Positions 53,264 through 60,804 of a stretch of DNA of 64,000 nt are shown in pieces. Position numbers and translations under genes: made by a program. Within the stretch, counting starts at the first letter, position 1, and every line of letters begins with the position of its first letter. The DNA comes from Nocardioides sp. 1609 (GTDB taxonomy: Bacteria; Actinomycetota; Actinomycetes; Propionibacteriales; Nocardioidaceae). Below the pieces are notes generated by a model that was not told the DNA's origin, made no database searches, and saw only the letters and a list, made by a program, of their open reading frames with translations. The stretch is from the NCBI RefSeq assembly GCF_004522105.1, contig NZ_SPUJ01000011.1, forward strand, positions 1 to 64,000. The letters are read 5' to 3'.

Positions 53264-54015
53264 GCGCCCACCCCCCGCACGAGGTCCGGGGTCGGTCGGT
53301 GCTCGCGCGAGCGGGACCTGCGGGCCGCGGCGTAGCCCGGCCCCCGGATCCGTCGGTGCCACGGGTACACCTCGAGCCCGTCGGGGGCGGCCGCCACCGG
53401 GTCGAACGACACCGGCGCGTCGCCCGGGCGACGCCCGTGCTGGTCGTCGTGCTGGTCGTCGTGCTGGTCGTCGTGCTGGTCGTCGTGCTGGTCGTCGTGC
53501 TGGTCGTCGTGCGGCTCGAGGGTGGCGAACCGGGTCCAGGGGCCCGAGGGACGCGCCCACGCGAGGTCCCACCCGCCACCGGCGGTGGGGGTGGCGCCGA
53601 CGTGGACCGGTCCGGACGGCGCCCGGAAGGGCACCAGGCACGACAGGAACCGCGGCTGCGGACGGCGGCTCGGCGCGAGCAGGTAGCGGGTCACCCGGCC
53701 GCGGCCGGTCCCCGACAGCAGGACGTCGGCGTGGCCGCCGTCGTCGGTCGGCACCCGGACGGCCAGCCCGACGACGTCCGGCCACGGCACGGGGAGGCCG
53801 AGCGAGCGCGACGTGCGCACCAGGACGTCGTCCTGCCCCGGCGCGTCGAGGAACGCGGCGCCGCTGACCGCGCCGCCGTAGCGGCGCAGGCTGGCGGTCG
53901 TCACGGCCCCCCGCGGGTGCATCGGCTTGTCGGTGGACCTCAGCCGCGCCACGGCGGCGACGACGACCGCGAGGACCCGGCCGAGGAGCGTGGAGGACAG
54001 GTGGCGGGAAGTCAC
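53260..54015 (-). CDS. Unknown protein with six DDQH repeats; distant resemblance to the catalase fold
   Basis: This 251-residue protein starts with a hydrophobic segment (residues 8-24), followed by MHPRGAVTTASLRRY, VLVRTSRSLGLPVPWPD and VVGLAVRVP. Heme catalases show a weakly similar order (HxKG, RFS, GFA/VKF), so a distant catalase-like fold is possible but unproven; no heme-ligand Tyr was found. Residues 170-193 are six perfect DDQH repeats, an Asp/His-rich block suited to binding divalent metals. The start GTG at 54015 is followed by the ANTAR gene with an ATGA overlap. It is first in the manganese catalase operon. Function unknown. Confidence 0.65.
   Translation of the reverse strand: MTSRHLSSTLLGRVLAVVVAAVARLRSTDKPMHPRGAVTTASLRRYGGAVSGAAFLDAPGQDDVLVRTSRSLGLPVPWPDVVGLAVRVPTDDGGHADVLLSGTGRGRVTRYLLAPSRRPQPRFLSCLVPFRAPSGPVHVGATPTAGGGWDLAWARPSGPWTRFATLEPHDDQHDDQHDDQHDDQHDDQHDDQHGRRPGDAPVSFDPVAAAPDGLEVYPWHRRIRGPGYAAARRSRSREHRPTPDLVRGVGA
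53437..53508 (-). repeat. Six perfect tandem copies of a 12-base unit
   Basis: The plus strand shows GTGCTGGTCGTC six times without a change. On the coding strand each unit encodes Asp-Asp-Gln-His. Perfect copies with no silent drift imply recent expansion, and because the unit is 12 bases, changes in copy number keep the reading frame. Confidence 0.9.
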
Positions 54016-54148
54016 GCCGACGAGCGTCGCAGGGCGGGGGTCCGGTCCGCTCCCCCGCCGCGGGTGACTCTCCACCGCGGAGGAGCCGGCCAACCGGTCA
54101 TGGGTACGGTCGGCGGGTACCCCACCGACCCCGCCCGAGGAGACCGCG

Positions 54149-54313
54149 ATGAGCGAGACGAGCAACGACGAGGACCAGGCGGCCGGCAACGGTCGCACCG
54201 AGCAGCAGCAGGAGATCGCCGACGTGCAGGAGCAGCTGGACGCCGAGTCCGAGGGCGAGGGGCTGGCCAACGAGTCGGACCGCGGCGAGCCGACCGGCCT
54301 GTCCCAGGGCTGA
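54149..54313 (+). CDS. Small acidic hydrophilic protein, unknown
   Basis: This 54-residue protein begins MSETSNDEDQAAGNGRTEQQ and is made of Glu, Asp, Gln, Ser and Gly, with no hydrophobic core, cysteine or membrane segment, so it is probably disordered. GAGGAG lies six bases before the ATG, and GGGTAC occurs twice upstream (54102-54107 and 54115-54120), resembling SigB-type -10 elements. Codon use is typical. It stands alone between the DDQH-protein gene and the arginase gene. It could be a stress-induced protein; this is a guess. Confidence 0.6.
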   Translation: MSETSNDEDQAAGNGRTEQQQEIADVQEQLDAESEGEGLANESDRGEPTGLSQG

Positions 54314-54429
54314 CGACGCGGTTCCGTCCCGGGCGTCGACACGCCGACGTGCCCCGGCGGCCGTCGACTGGTCGGCCGTGGCCCGGCGCCCGACCGACGC
54401 AGCCCGACCACCGGAGAACGGGAGTGCAG

Positions 54430-55338
54430 ATGGCGACGATCAACGTCCTCGGCTACCCCAGCAGCGCTGGCGCCTACTGCGTCGGCGTCGAGCTGGCACC
54501 GGCGGCGATCCGAGGGGCCGGCCTGGTGCGTGCGCTCGAGGCGGCCGGCCACCGGGTGCGGGACGCCGGTGACCTCCCCGTGCGTCGCTGGCGTCCGGAC
54601 CACGAGCACCCGTTGGCCCAGAACCTCGACGAGGAGGTCACCGCCCTCCGCGAGCTCGCCGCCGCCGCCCGCGACCTGGTGGTGCCGGGTGAGCGCCTGC
54701 TCGTCATCGGCGGCAGCTGCACGGTGGCCCTGGGGCTGTGTGCCGCCGCCGGACGCGACGACGCCGAGGCGCACCTCGTCTACGTCGACCGTCACCTCGA
54801 CCTCAACACCCCGGCCTCCACGACCGAGGGCTCGCTCAGCTGGATGGGCATGGCCCACGCGCTCGGGGTGGACGGGGCCGCTCGGGAGCTCGTCGAGCTC
54901 GCCGGCGCGGGTCCGCTCCTGCGGCCCGGGCACCTGAGCTACCTCGGGGTCGACCTGGGAGCCACCACGGCATGGGAGCGCGAGCAGGTCGACGCGCTCG
55001 GCCTGGCGGTCGTGAGCCAGACGGAGCTGGTGACCGACCCCGCGCAGGCTGCGCGCGCGGCGCGGCGGGCCCTGCCGACGGGTCCGTTCCTCGTGCACGT
55101 CGACGTGGACGTGCTCGACTTCATCGACGCACCGCTCGCGGAGAACGTCAACGGACGCAACAGCGGGCCGACGCTGGCCGAGCTCGGCGTGGCGCTGGGC
55201 GAGCTGTGGCGCGATCCCGCGTGCCTCGGCGTCTCGGTGGGACAGCTCGTTCCCGCGCACGCCGCGTCGGACCCCACGGCGCTGCCACGCCTCGTCGCAG
55301 CCCTGACCCCACCCGCCGACGACGGTTCCTGGGCGTAG
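54430..55338 (+). CDS. Arginase-family (ureohydrolase) protein with an altered first metal ligand
   Basis: This 302-residue protein has the arginase/agmatinase/formiminoglutamase fold. The Mn ligands in DRHLD (Asp120, His122, Asp124) and VDVDVLDF (Asp225, Asp227) are conserved. The first-site His of the usual GGDHS is replaced by Cys97 in GGSCTV. GGGAG lies six bases before the ATG. Neighbours on the opposite strand include the manganese catalase set, and arginases are themselves manganese enzymes. The substrate is unknown; a guanidino or amidino compound is expected. Confidence 0.82.
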   Translation: MATINVLGYPSSAGAYCVGVELAPAAIRGAGLVRALEAAGHRVRDAGDLPVRRWRPDHEHPLAQNLDEEVTALRELAAAARDLVVPGERLLVIGGSCTVALGLCAAAGRDDAEAHLVYVDRHLDLNTPASTTEGSLSWMGMAHALGVDGAARELVELAGAGPLLRPGHLSYLGVDLGATTAWEREQVDALGLAVVSQTELVTDPAQAARAARRALPTGPFLVHVDVDVLDFIDAPLAENVNGRNSGPTLAELGVALGELWRDPACLGVSVGQLVPAHAASDPTALPRLVAALTPPADDGSWA

Positions 55339-55451
55339 CGTCCGTCCGGTTCGTCGAGGGGCCGGAACCCGCCCTGGTCGGCGACGCCGACCACCCGCGC
55401 AGCTCTCCCACAGGCCACTAGAACACACTGTCGATTGTCCGTGGTTCGGCG

Positions 55452-55457
55452 TAGAAT
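55452..55457 (+). promoter_or_regulatory. -10 box of a predicted leaderless HNH-nuclease transcript
   Basis: TAGAAT lies seven bases before the ATG at 55465, with TGTCGA at 55429-55434 seventeen bases further upstream as a weak -35. No Shine-Dalgarno sequence is present. Confidence 0.6.
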
Positions 55458-55464
55458 CTGGGGC

Positions 55465-56691
55465 ATGAGCAAGCACCACGACGACCACCGCGACGGGCAC
55501 CCCGTCGCCCGGTTCGTCGCGGTCCTCGAGGCCGAGCTCGCTGATCTCGTGGATGCTCCGACGTGGTCGCTGGACGCCGCTGCGACCGCCGACCTGGTGC
55601 CGCGGCTGGCGCGTGTGGTGGCCGGGGTGCAGGAGCTCGAGGCGCGGATGGTCGGGCAGGCCGGGGACCTCGACCTACCGGGGACCATCGGGGCGCGGTC
55701 GCTGGCAGCGTGGCTGGCTCGGGTCACCCGAGTCACCGGTGGCGAGGCCGCCCGGAAGGTCCGGCTGGCCGGCGACCTCGCCGCCCACGAACCGGTCCGG
55801 GTCGCGATGGCTGCGGGTCGGGTGCACGCCGAGCAGGCGAGGGTCATCGCCGCCGCCGTCGGCGACCTCGACGGCGACCACGCCCAGTGGCGTGAGAAGG
55901 CGGAGGCGCACCTGCTCGGGGAAGCCGCCCACCACGACGCCCACGACCTGAAGACCCTCGGCCGCCGGATCCTGGAGACCATCGACCCCGACCGGGCCGA
56001 CGAGCACGAAGCGAAGCTCCTCGAATCGGAGGAGGCTCGGGCCGGCAAGCGCACGACGTTCACGCTGTGGGACGACGGCGAGGGCCTCGCCCACGGCCGG
56101 TTCACCATGCCCTCCGCCCAGGCCTCCATGCTGAGGAAGGCACTGGCCGCGATCGCCGCGCCCAAGCACGTCCGCGCCACCGAGGGCGCCGGGACGTACG
56201 ACCACGAGAGGCCGACCCCGGAGAGGCTCGGGCAGGCGTTCTGCGAGTACGTCGAGCGCTACCCCACCGACCAGCTCCCCACGATGGGCGGGACCAGCGC
56301 CACCGTCGTCGTCACGATGACCCACGAGACCCTCCTCGGCGGCCTCGCCGCGGCCAACCTCGACACCGGCGTCGCCCTCTCACCCGCTCAGGCCCGCCGG
56401 ATCGCCTGCGACGCCGGGATCATCCCCGCCGTCCTCGACGGACAGGGCCAGGTCCTCGACCTCGGACGACGACGCCGCTTCCACACCCCCGCCCAACGCC
56501 TCGCGATCGCCCTCGAGCAGCAGCACTGCCAACACCCCACCTGCACCACCCCCGCCGCCTACTGCCACACCCACCACGGCACCCCCTGGTCCGCAGGCGG
56601 CCGGACCGACACCCACGACGCCGTCCTGCTCTGCCCCTTCCACCACCACCAGACCCACGCGACCGGCGAGACCTACCCCCTGCGTCCCTGA
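55465..56691 (+). CDS. DUF222 / HNH endonuclease (REP13E12 family)
   Basis: This 408-residue protein has an N-terminal DUF222 helical domain (about residues 1-300, with VHAEQARVIAAAVGDL in the middle) and a C-terminal HNH nuclease motif: HCQHPTC, YCHTHHGTPWSAGG and CPFHHHQTH. This is the 13E12-repeat family, present in many copies in some actinobacteria and thought to be mobile. Its function is unknown. The C-terminal third has long runs of C-rich codons, and no flanking inverted repeats or target duplication were recognised. It stands alone. Confidence 0.9.
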   Translation: MSKHHDDHRDGHPVARFVAVLEAELADLVDAPTWSLDAAATADLVPRLARVVAGVQELEARMVGQAGDLDLPGTIGARSLAAWLARVTRVTGGEAARKVRLAGDLAAHEPVRVAMAAGRVHAEQARVIAAAVGDLDGDHAQWREKAEAHLLGEAAHHDAHDLKTLGRRILETIDPDRADEHEAKLLESEEARAGKRTTFTLWDDGEGLAHGRFTMPSAQASMLRKALAAIAAPKHVRATEGAGTYDHERPTPERLGQAFCEYVERYPTDQLPTMGGTSATVVVTMTHETLLGGLAAANLDTGVALSPAQARRIACDAGIIPAVLDGQGQVLDLGRRRRFHTPAQRLAIALEQQHCQHPTCTTPAAYCHTHHGTPWSAGGRTDTHDAVLLCPFHHHQTHATGETYPLRP

Positions 56692-56875
56692 CGCGACAGG
56701 CGGTCCCGTCGGGCGGCAGGCCGCAGACCCACCGGAGCGTCCTGTCCTGGCCGGCGTCGGGGCGCCCGGTCGTGCTGCTCGGTCGCCGCGGGTGCACTGG
56801 CGCGGGTGCGCGAGGCGTGCTCCGCTGCCTCGTGCGGCGCGGGCCGACCTCGACCCGGCGGGCGGCGGCCCCGAC

Positions 56876-57130
56876 TCAGCGGTGCCGCGTGGTGGTCGTG
56901 CCGGTGCGTCGGGTGGCCCACGCGGTCGGGTGGGGGCCGCGGGCGACGACGTCGCCGGTCGCGCACTCGACGACCTCCCACGAGCCCCAGCGCAGCCCGC
57001 TGGTCCCGACCCGCCGGTCCGCGATCGTGACGGCGTCGGCGGGCGTCGGTGCCGCGAACGGACCGAGAGCGTGGTCGACGGCGAGGTCGGTGCGGCGGAT
57101 CTCGTAGTAGCGGACCGTGCTCACGATCAT
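56876..57130 (-). CDS. Small hypothetical protein
   Basis: This 84-residue protein begins MIVSTVRYYEIRRTDLAVDH and ends with an Arg/Thr-rich tail. It has a possible beta-rich core (GLRWGSWEVVECATGDVV) and no membrane segment. The codons are almost all G/C-ended, which supports coding. A GTG at 57124 is an alternative start with GGGGTG before it. The flanks 56692-56875 and 57131-57391 have no recognisable feature apart from the crtE -10 box. Function unknown. Confidence 0.5.
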   Translation of the reverse strand: MIVSTVRYYEIRRTDLAVDHALGPFAAPTPADAVTIADRRVGTSGLRWGSWEVVECATGDVVARGPHPTAWATRRTGTTTTRHR

Positions 57131-57378
57131 CACCCCGCCTCGACGCAGGTCGTCGCGGCGGCGGTGCCGGCCCGGCTGGGATCGCGGGTGGCGCTCATGG
57201 GGGTGGCCTCCAAGCGGCGGAAGGGGGATGACCCAGCCTCCTCCGCCGCGGGGTGGTTCTTCCAGACCCGGAGGCACCAACCACCCCCACGGGTGAGCCC
57301 CGCCATCGCGGCCATCCTGGGAACGAGCACGGGACGGTCGACCTCTCCTCGGGTGAGCCGCCGGCCCGCGCAGGTCCG

Positions 57379-57384
57379 TACGTT
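57379..57384 (+). promoter_or_regulatory. -10 box of a predicted leaderless crtE transcript
   Basis: TACGTT lies seven bases before the ATG at 57392. There is no Shine-Dalgarno sequence upstream. Confidence 0.55.
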
Positions 57385-57391
57385 GCTGACC

Positions 57392-58528
57392 ATGCTCGCC
57401 CCGACCTCGATCCGGACGACGCCCGCCCCCGTCGGTGACGTGCACCGGGTCGACGAAGCCATCGCCCGGACCCTCGATGCCCAGGCACGCATCCTGCTCG
57501 ACGTGAGCCCCGACCTCGAGCCCGTCGCGCAGGCCGTGCGCCAGCGGGCGGGTGGCGGCAAGCGGCTGCGGGCCGCGTTCTGCCTGTGGGCCGCCGACGC
57601 CGTCGCCACGGACGACAGCGGCACCGGCAGCACCGGCAGCACCGACAGCCCGACGACCCCCGGCGTGGTCGAGGCCGGGGCCGCGCTCGAGATGTTCCAC
57701 CTCGGCGCGCTCGTGCACGACGACGTGATGGACCGCAGCGACTCCCGCCGCGGGATCCCCACCGTGCACCGGGCCTTCGCGGACGACCACCGCTCCGCGC
57801 CGTGGACCGGCGACCCCGAGCTCTACGGGCACTCCGTCGCCATCCTGACCGGCGACCTGTGCCTCACCTGGTCCGACGACCTGCTCGCTCGCGCAGCGGG
57901 CGCGGCGACCGCCGCCGGGACGCCCGACCGCGCCGCCGCGGCCCGCGCCGTGTGGGAGCTGATGCGCACCCAGACGATGGCCGGGCAGTTCCTGGACCTG
58001 CACCCGCTCGGCCGCCCCCGCACCCTCGAGGACGTCGCCCGCGTCGTCCGCTACAAGAGCGCGAAGTACACCGTCGAGCACCCGCTGCTCCTCGGCGCCG
58101 CGCTGGCCGGGGCGTCGCGGGAGATGACCGACTTCTGCTCGGGCTTCGGGCTGCGGGTCGGCGAGGCGTTCCAGCTGCGCGACGACGTCCTCGGGGTCTT
58201 CGGTGACTCGCGCGAGACCGGCAAGCCCACCCTGGACGACGTCCGCGAGGGCAAGCGGACGGTGCTCGTCGCCCAGGCCGCGGAGACCGCGAGCGCGGCC
58301 CAGCTCGCCGTGCTGCACCGCCACCTCGGCGACGACGACCTCGACGAGGCCGGCCTCCAGCAGGTCCGTCAGGTGCTGGTCGACTGCGGGGCGCTCGACC
58401 GGGTCGAGCGCCGGATCGCCACCCTGGTCGAGGAGTCCCTCGCGCTGCTGGCGGCGGCGCCGGTGCGGGTCCGCTCGCGCGAGGCGCTGGTCGACCTCAC
58501 CGGGGCGAGCGTCTGGCGCGCCGCGTGA
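57392..58528 (+). CDS. crtE: Geranylgeranyl diphosphate synthase-type polyprenyl synthetase
   Basis: This 378-residue prenyltransferase makes the C20 precursor for carotenoids from IPP and an allylic diphosphate. The first Asp-rich motif DDVMD is at about residues 110-114 and the second is in FQLRDDVLGVFGDSRETGKP. GGGKRLRAAFCLWAADA is the N-terminal substrate region, followed by a Gly/Ser/Thr-rich insert around 74-90. Product length is inferred from the cluster. Its 3' end overlaps the convergent crtYd gene by 32 bases. Confidence 0.88.
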   Translation: MLAPTSIRTTPAPVGDVHRVDEAIARTLDAQARILLDVSPDLEPVAQAVRQRAGGGKRLRAAFCLWAADAVATDDSGTGSTGSTDSPTTPGVVEAGAALEMFHLGALVHDDVMDRSDSRRGIPTVHRAFADDHRSAPWTGDPELYGHSVAILTGDLCLTWSDDLLARAAGAATAAGTPDRAAAARAVWELMRTQTMAGQFLDLHPLGRPRTLEDVARVVRYKSAKYTVEHPLLLGAALAGASREMTDFCSGFGLRVGEAFQLRDDVLGVFGDSRETGKPTLDDVREGKRTVLVAQAAETASAAQLAVLHRHLGDDDLDEAGLQQVRQVLVDCGALDRVERRIATLVEESLALLAAAPVRVRSREALVDLTGASVWRAA

Positions 58529-58871
58529 CCAGCAGCCGGGCGACGACGGGTCGGGGGCCCGGGCCGGCCTGCCGCTGCACGCCGCGCCGCCCCCACCACA
58601 CCCACCAGGCCATCGACTGCGTGACCAGGGCGAAGCCGAACCAGAAGTCCTCGATCGGGGCGTGCCCGATCCGCCACCCGAGGATGGCGTCATCGTCGTA
58701 GTCGAAGACGCCCCGCGACGTCAGCCACTCGTTGGTGATCAGCTGGAAGAACAGCACGATCGCGTAGGCGACCCAGTACGCCCGGCGGGTCAGCAGCCGG
58801 GTCCGCAGCACCCAGAGGTCGAGCACGACCGTGACGGCGATGCCCAGCAGCGAGGCCTCGGTGTGGGTCAC
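58497..58871 (-). CDS. crtYd: Lycopene cyclase subunit (second of the pair)
   Basis: This 124-residue membrane protein has about three transmembrane segments and the lycopene-cyclase-domain motif HAPIEDFWFGFALV (PxE[ED]) at about residue 65. ITNEWLTSRGVFDYDDDAIL precedes it. Heterodimeric CrtYc/CrtYd cyclases close the ends of lycopene into beta or epsilon rings. Its GTG start overlaps the first subunit stop (GTGA). Which subunit is c and which d was assigned only from order. Its 3' end overlaps crtE on the other strand. Confidence 0.85.
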   Translation of the reverse strand: MTHTEASLLGIAVTVVLDLWVLRTRLLTRRAYWVAYAIVLFFQLITNEWLTSRGVFDYDDDAILGWRIGHAPIEDFWFGFALVTQSMAWWVWWGRRGVQRQAGPGPRPVVARLLVTRRARRSPR

Positions 58872-59233
58872 GGCGCCTCCCCGTGCGCGGCGTCGCCGGT
58901 GGACGGCTCCGGCTCGTCGCCCACGGTCCAGCCGCGCACGCTGCGCACCGCCTCCAGCGTCATCACCGACGCCAGCGGCACCACCACGAAGAACAGCACC
59001 TCCTCCAGCGGCAGCCCGGCCAGCTCGACGCCGAGGGTCTGCGAGGTGTCGAAGAACCAGTGGCCGGCCCGGACGGCGAGCACGTCCCACACCACGAACG
59101 GCAGCCCGGCGCACACCAGCACCAGCGCCAGCCGGCGCAGCCGTGCGTACACCCGCGTCCGCAGCACGATCTCCAGCGGCAGGGTCGCCACGAGCACGAA
59201 GGCCAGCATGGCCGCGTACGTCAGCTCCGTCAT
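58868..59233 (-). CDS. crtYc: Lycopene cyclase subunit (first of the pair)
   Basis: This 121-residue membrane protein has three hydrophobic segments and the same motif class, AGLPLEEVLFFVVVPL (PxEE), at about residues 75-90. It opens with MTELTYAAMLAFVLVATLPL. Together with the following gene it should form the heterodimeric lycopene cyclase. It is divergent from the BrkB-family gene (33-base gap), so the carotenoid genes are read in two directions. Confidence 0.85.
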   Translation of the reverse strand: MTELTYAAMLAFVLVATLPLEIVLRTRVYARLRRLALVLVCAGLPFVVWDVLAVRAGHWFFDTSQTLGVELAGLPLEEVLFFVVVPLASVMTLEAVRSVRGWTVGDEPEPSTGDAAHGEAP

Positions 59234-59266
59234 CACCCCATCCTGTCGGGTGCCTGGGCGGCGACC

Positions 59267-60118
59267 GTGAACGCCGGCGCTCGGGTCGGCGCCGAGGCCC
59301 GCACGTTGGTGCGCGGCACCGGCGGCATCCTGTCCGGACGTGACCTGTCGGCCGCGGCGGCCACCCTCACCTACTTCTCGGCGATCGCGGTCGTGCCGTG
59401 GCTGCTCCTCGCGCTCTGGACGACGACCTGGTGGCGCGGCGACGGCGCGGCCGAGCGGCGGCTGCAGCGGCTCGAGGTCCTGGTGCCCCCCGCGATGGGC
59501 GCGCGGCCGCCGTACGAGGTGCTGGTGCACGCCGCCACCCACCTCGGCGTGGTCGGCGCGATCGTCCTGCTGTTCCCGGCGTCGTTCTACGGCGAGGGCC
59601 TGCGCCGCGCCTGCCTGGCGATCCGGCCGGAGCCGGACCGCTTCACCGGCTGGCGCGCCCGGGCGGCCGTGATGGCCCTGCTGGTGACGCTGCCGCCGCT
59701 GGCCTGGGCCGTGCTCGGCGTCGGCGACGCCCTCGTGCCGCTCTCGCCCGACGGCGGTGGCGGTGGTCCCGGCGACCGCCTCCTGCGCATCGTCCTGGGC
59801 TTCACCGCGATCTGGCTCGCGCTCGGGATCCTGCTGACCTGGGTGTTCCGCGCCGTCACGCCCGGGCGACCGCGGTGGTGGGTCGCGCTGGCCGGCGGTC
59901 TCGGCACCGGCTCGTTCCTGGCCGGGTTCCTGCACGGCTTCCAGCTCTTCCTCTCCCTGCCCGTCGACGTCGGCATCCCCTTCGGCGGCCTCGGCTACGT
60001 CGGCGGCGTCGTCGCCGTCGGCCTCTGGCTCTACGTGCTGCACGTCTTCCTGCTCGTCGGCTGGGCGACCACCCAGGCCCTCGAGGAGCGCGCCGCGCGG
60101 GACGCGGTGACCCGGTGA
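59267..60118 (+). CDS. YihY/BrkB-family membrane protein
   Basis: This 283-residue protein has about six transmembrane helices. AAAATLTYFSAIAVVPWLL near the N-terminus, FPASFYGEGLRRACLAI in the middle and GLGYVGGVVAVGLWLYVLHV near the C-terminus match the YihY/BrkB family. The function of this family is not settled. It is coupled to the CrtA-like gene by a GTGA overlap, which is unusual company, but I recall the pair occurring in other actinobacterial carotenoid loci. GTG at 59267 is the best start. Confidence 0.78.
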   Translation: MNAGARVGAEARTLVRGTGGILSGRDLSAAAATLTYFSAIAVVPWLLLALWTTTWWRGDGAAERRLQRLEVLVPPAMGARPPYEVLVHAATHLGVVGAIVLLFPASFYGEGLRRACLAIRPEPDRFTGWRARAAVMALLVTLPPLAWAVLGVGDALVPLSPDGGGGGPGDRLLRIVLGFTAIWLALGILLTWVFRAVTPGRPRWWVALAGGLGTGSFLAGFLHGFQLFLSLPVDVGIPFGGLGYVGGVVAVGLWLYVLHVFLLVGWATTQALEERAARDAVTR

Positions 60119-60804
60119 GCGTCGTGGAGCTGCGGGTGTGGCGGGTCGGGTCCGCCGCCCCGGCCCTGCTGCGGATGGCGACCGGGCGACGCCGGCTGCA
60201 CGGCGTCCCCGGGCTGCGGTTCGCCAAGCTCCTCGGCACCGGGTCCGGCCGGACCTTCACCCCGCGCGACGCCGACCCGCACCACTGGGCCCTCCTCACG
60301 GTCTGGGACGACGCCGCCCCGGCCGACGACTTCGCCGACAGCCGGCTCGTGGCGGGCTGGGAGGCGGCGGCCCGGGAACGCCTCCGGGTGCGGATGGTCC
60401 CGCTCTCCTCGCGCGGGCGGTGGTCGCGCACCGAGCCGTTCGACCCCACCGGCACGACCTCGGCGGACGCCACCCGGGGCACCCCCGTGGCCGCGATCAC
60501 CCGGGCCCGGCTGCGGCCGGCCCGGGCGCTCTCGTTCTGGCGGGCGGTGCCGCCGGTCATCGACGACCTGACCGCGGCGTCCGGGCTGCGGATGGCGATC
60601 GGCATCGGCGAGGCCCCGATCGGCCTGCAGGGCACGTTCTCGCTCTGGGACTCCTCGCGACACCTGGTCGACTTCGCCTACCGCAGCGCCGCGCACCGCT
60701 CGGCCGTCGAGCGCACCGAGGCGGCCGGCTGGTACGCCGAGGAGCTCTTCGCCCGGTTCGCCGTGCTCGAGGTCGAGGGCACCTACCGCGGGCGCACGCC
60801 GTGA
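60115..60804 (+). CDS. Spheroidene-monooxygenase-like (CrtA-like) protein
   Basis: This 229-residue protein has ELRVWRVGSAAPALLRM, FAKLLGTGSGRTF, WALLTVWDDAAPADDF and FSLWDSSRHLVDFAYRSAAH, which follow the pattern of the CrtA family, heme-binding oxygenases that add keto groups at C2 of acyclic carotenoid ends. The enzyme may introduce a keto group at the open end of the predicted product. It overlaps both its neighbours by GTGA. The exact position and activity are inferred. Confidence 0.8.
   Translation: MSVVELRVWRVGSAAPALLRMATGRRRLHGVPGLRFAKLLGTGSGRTFTPRDADPHHWALLTVWDDAAPADDFADSRLVAGWEAAARERLRVRMVPLSSRGRWSRTEPFDPTGTTSADATRGTPVAAITRARLRPARALSFWRAVPPVIDDLTAASGLRMAIGIGEAPIGLQGTFSLWDSSRHLVDFAYRSAAHRSAVERTEAAGWYAEELFARFAVLEVEGTYRGRTP

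Noticed and set aside
53437..53508. Tandem repeats considered as a CRISPR array
   Set aside because: The units are 12 bases, contiguous, without spacers, and lie in frame within a coding region.
55465..56691. DUF222-HNH gene as part of an insertion sequence or prophage
   Set aside because: No terminal inverted repeats, target duplications, integrase or phage genes were recognised around it.
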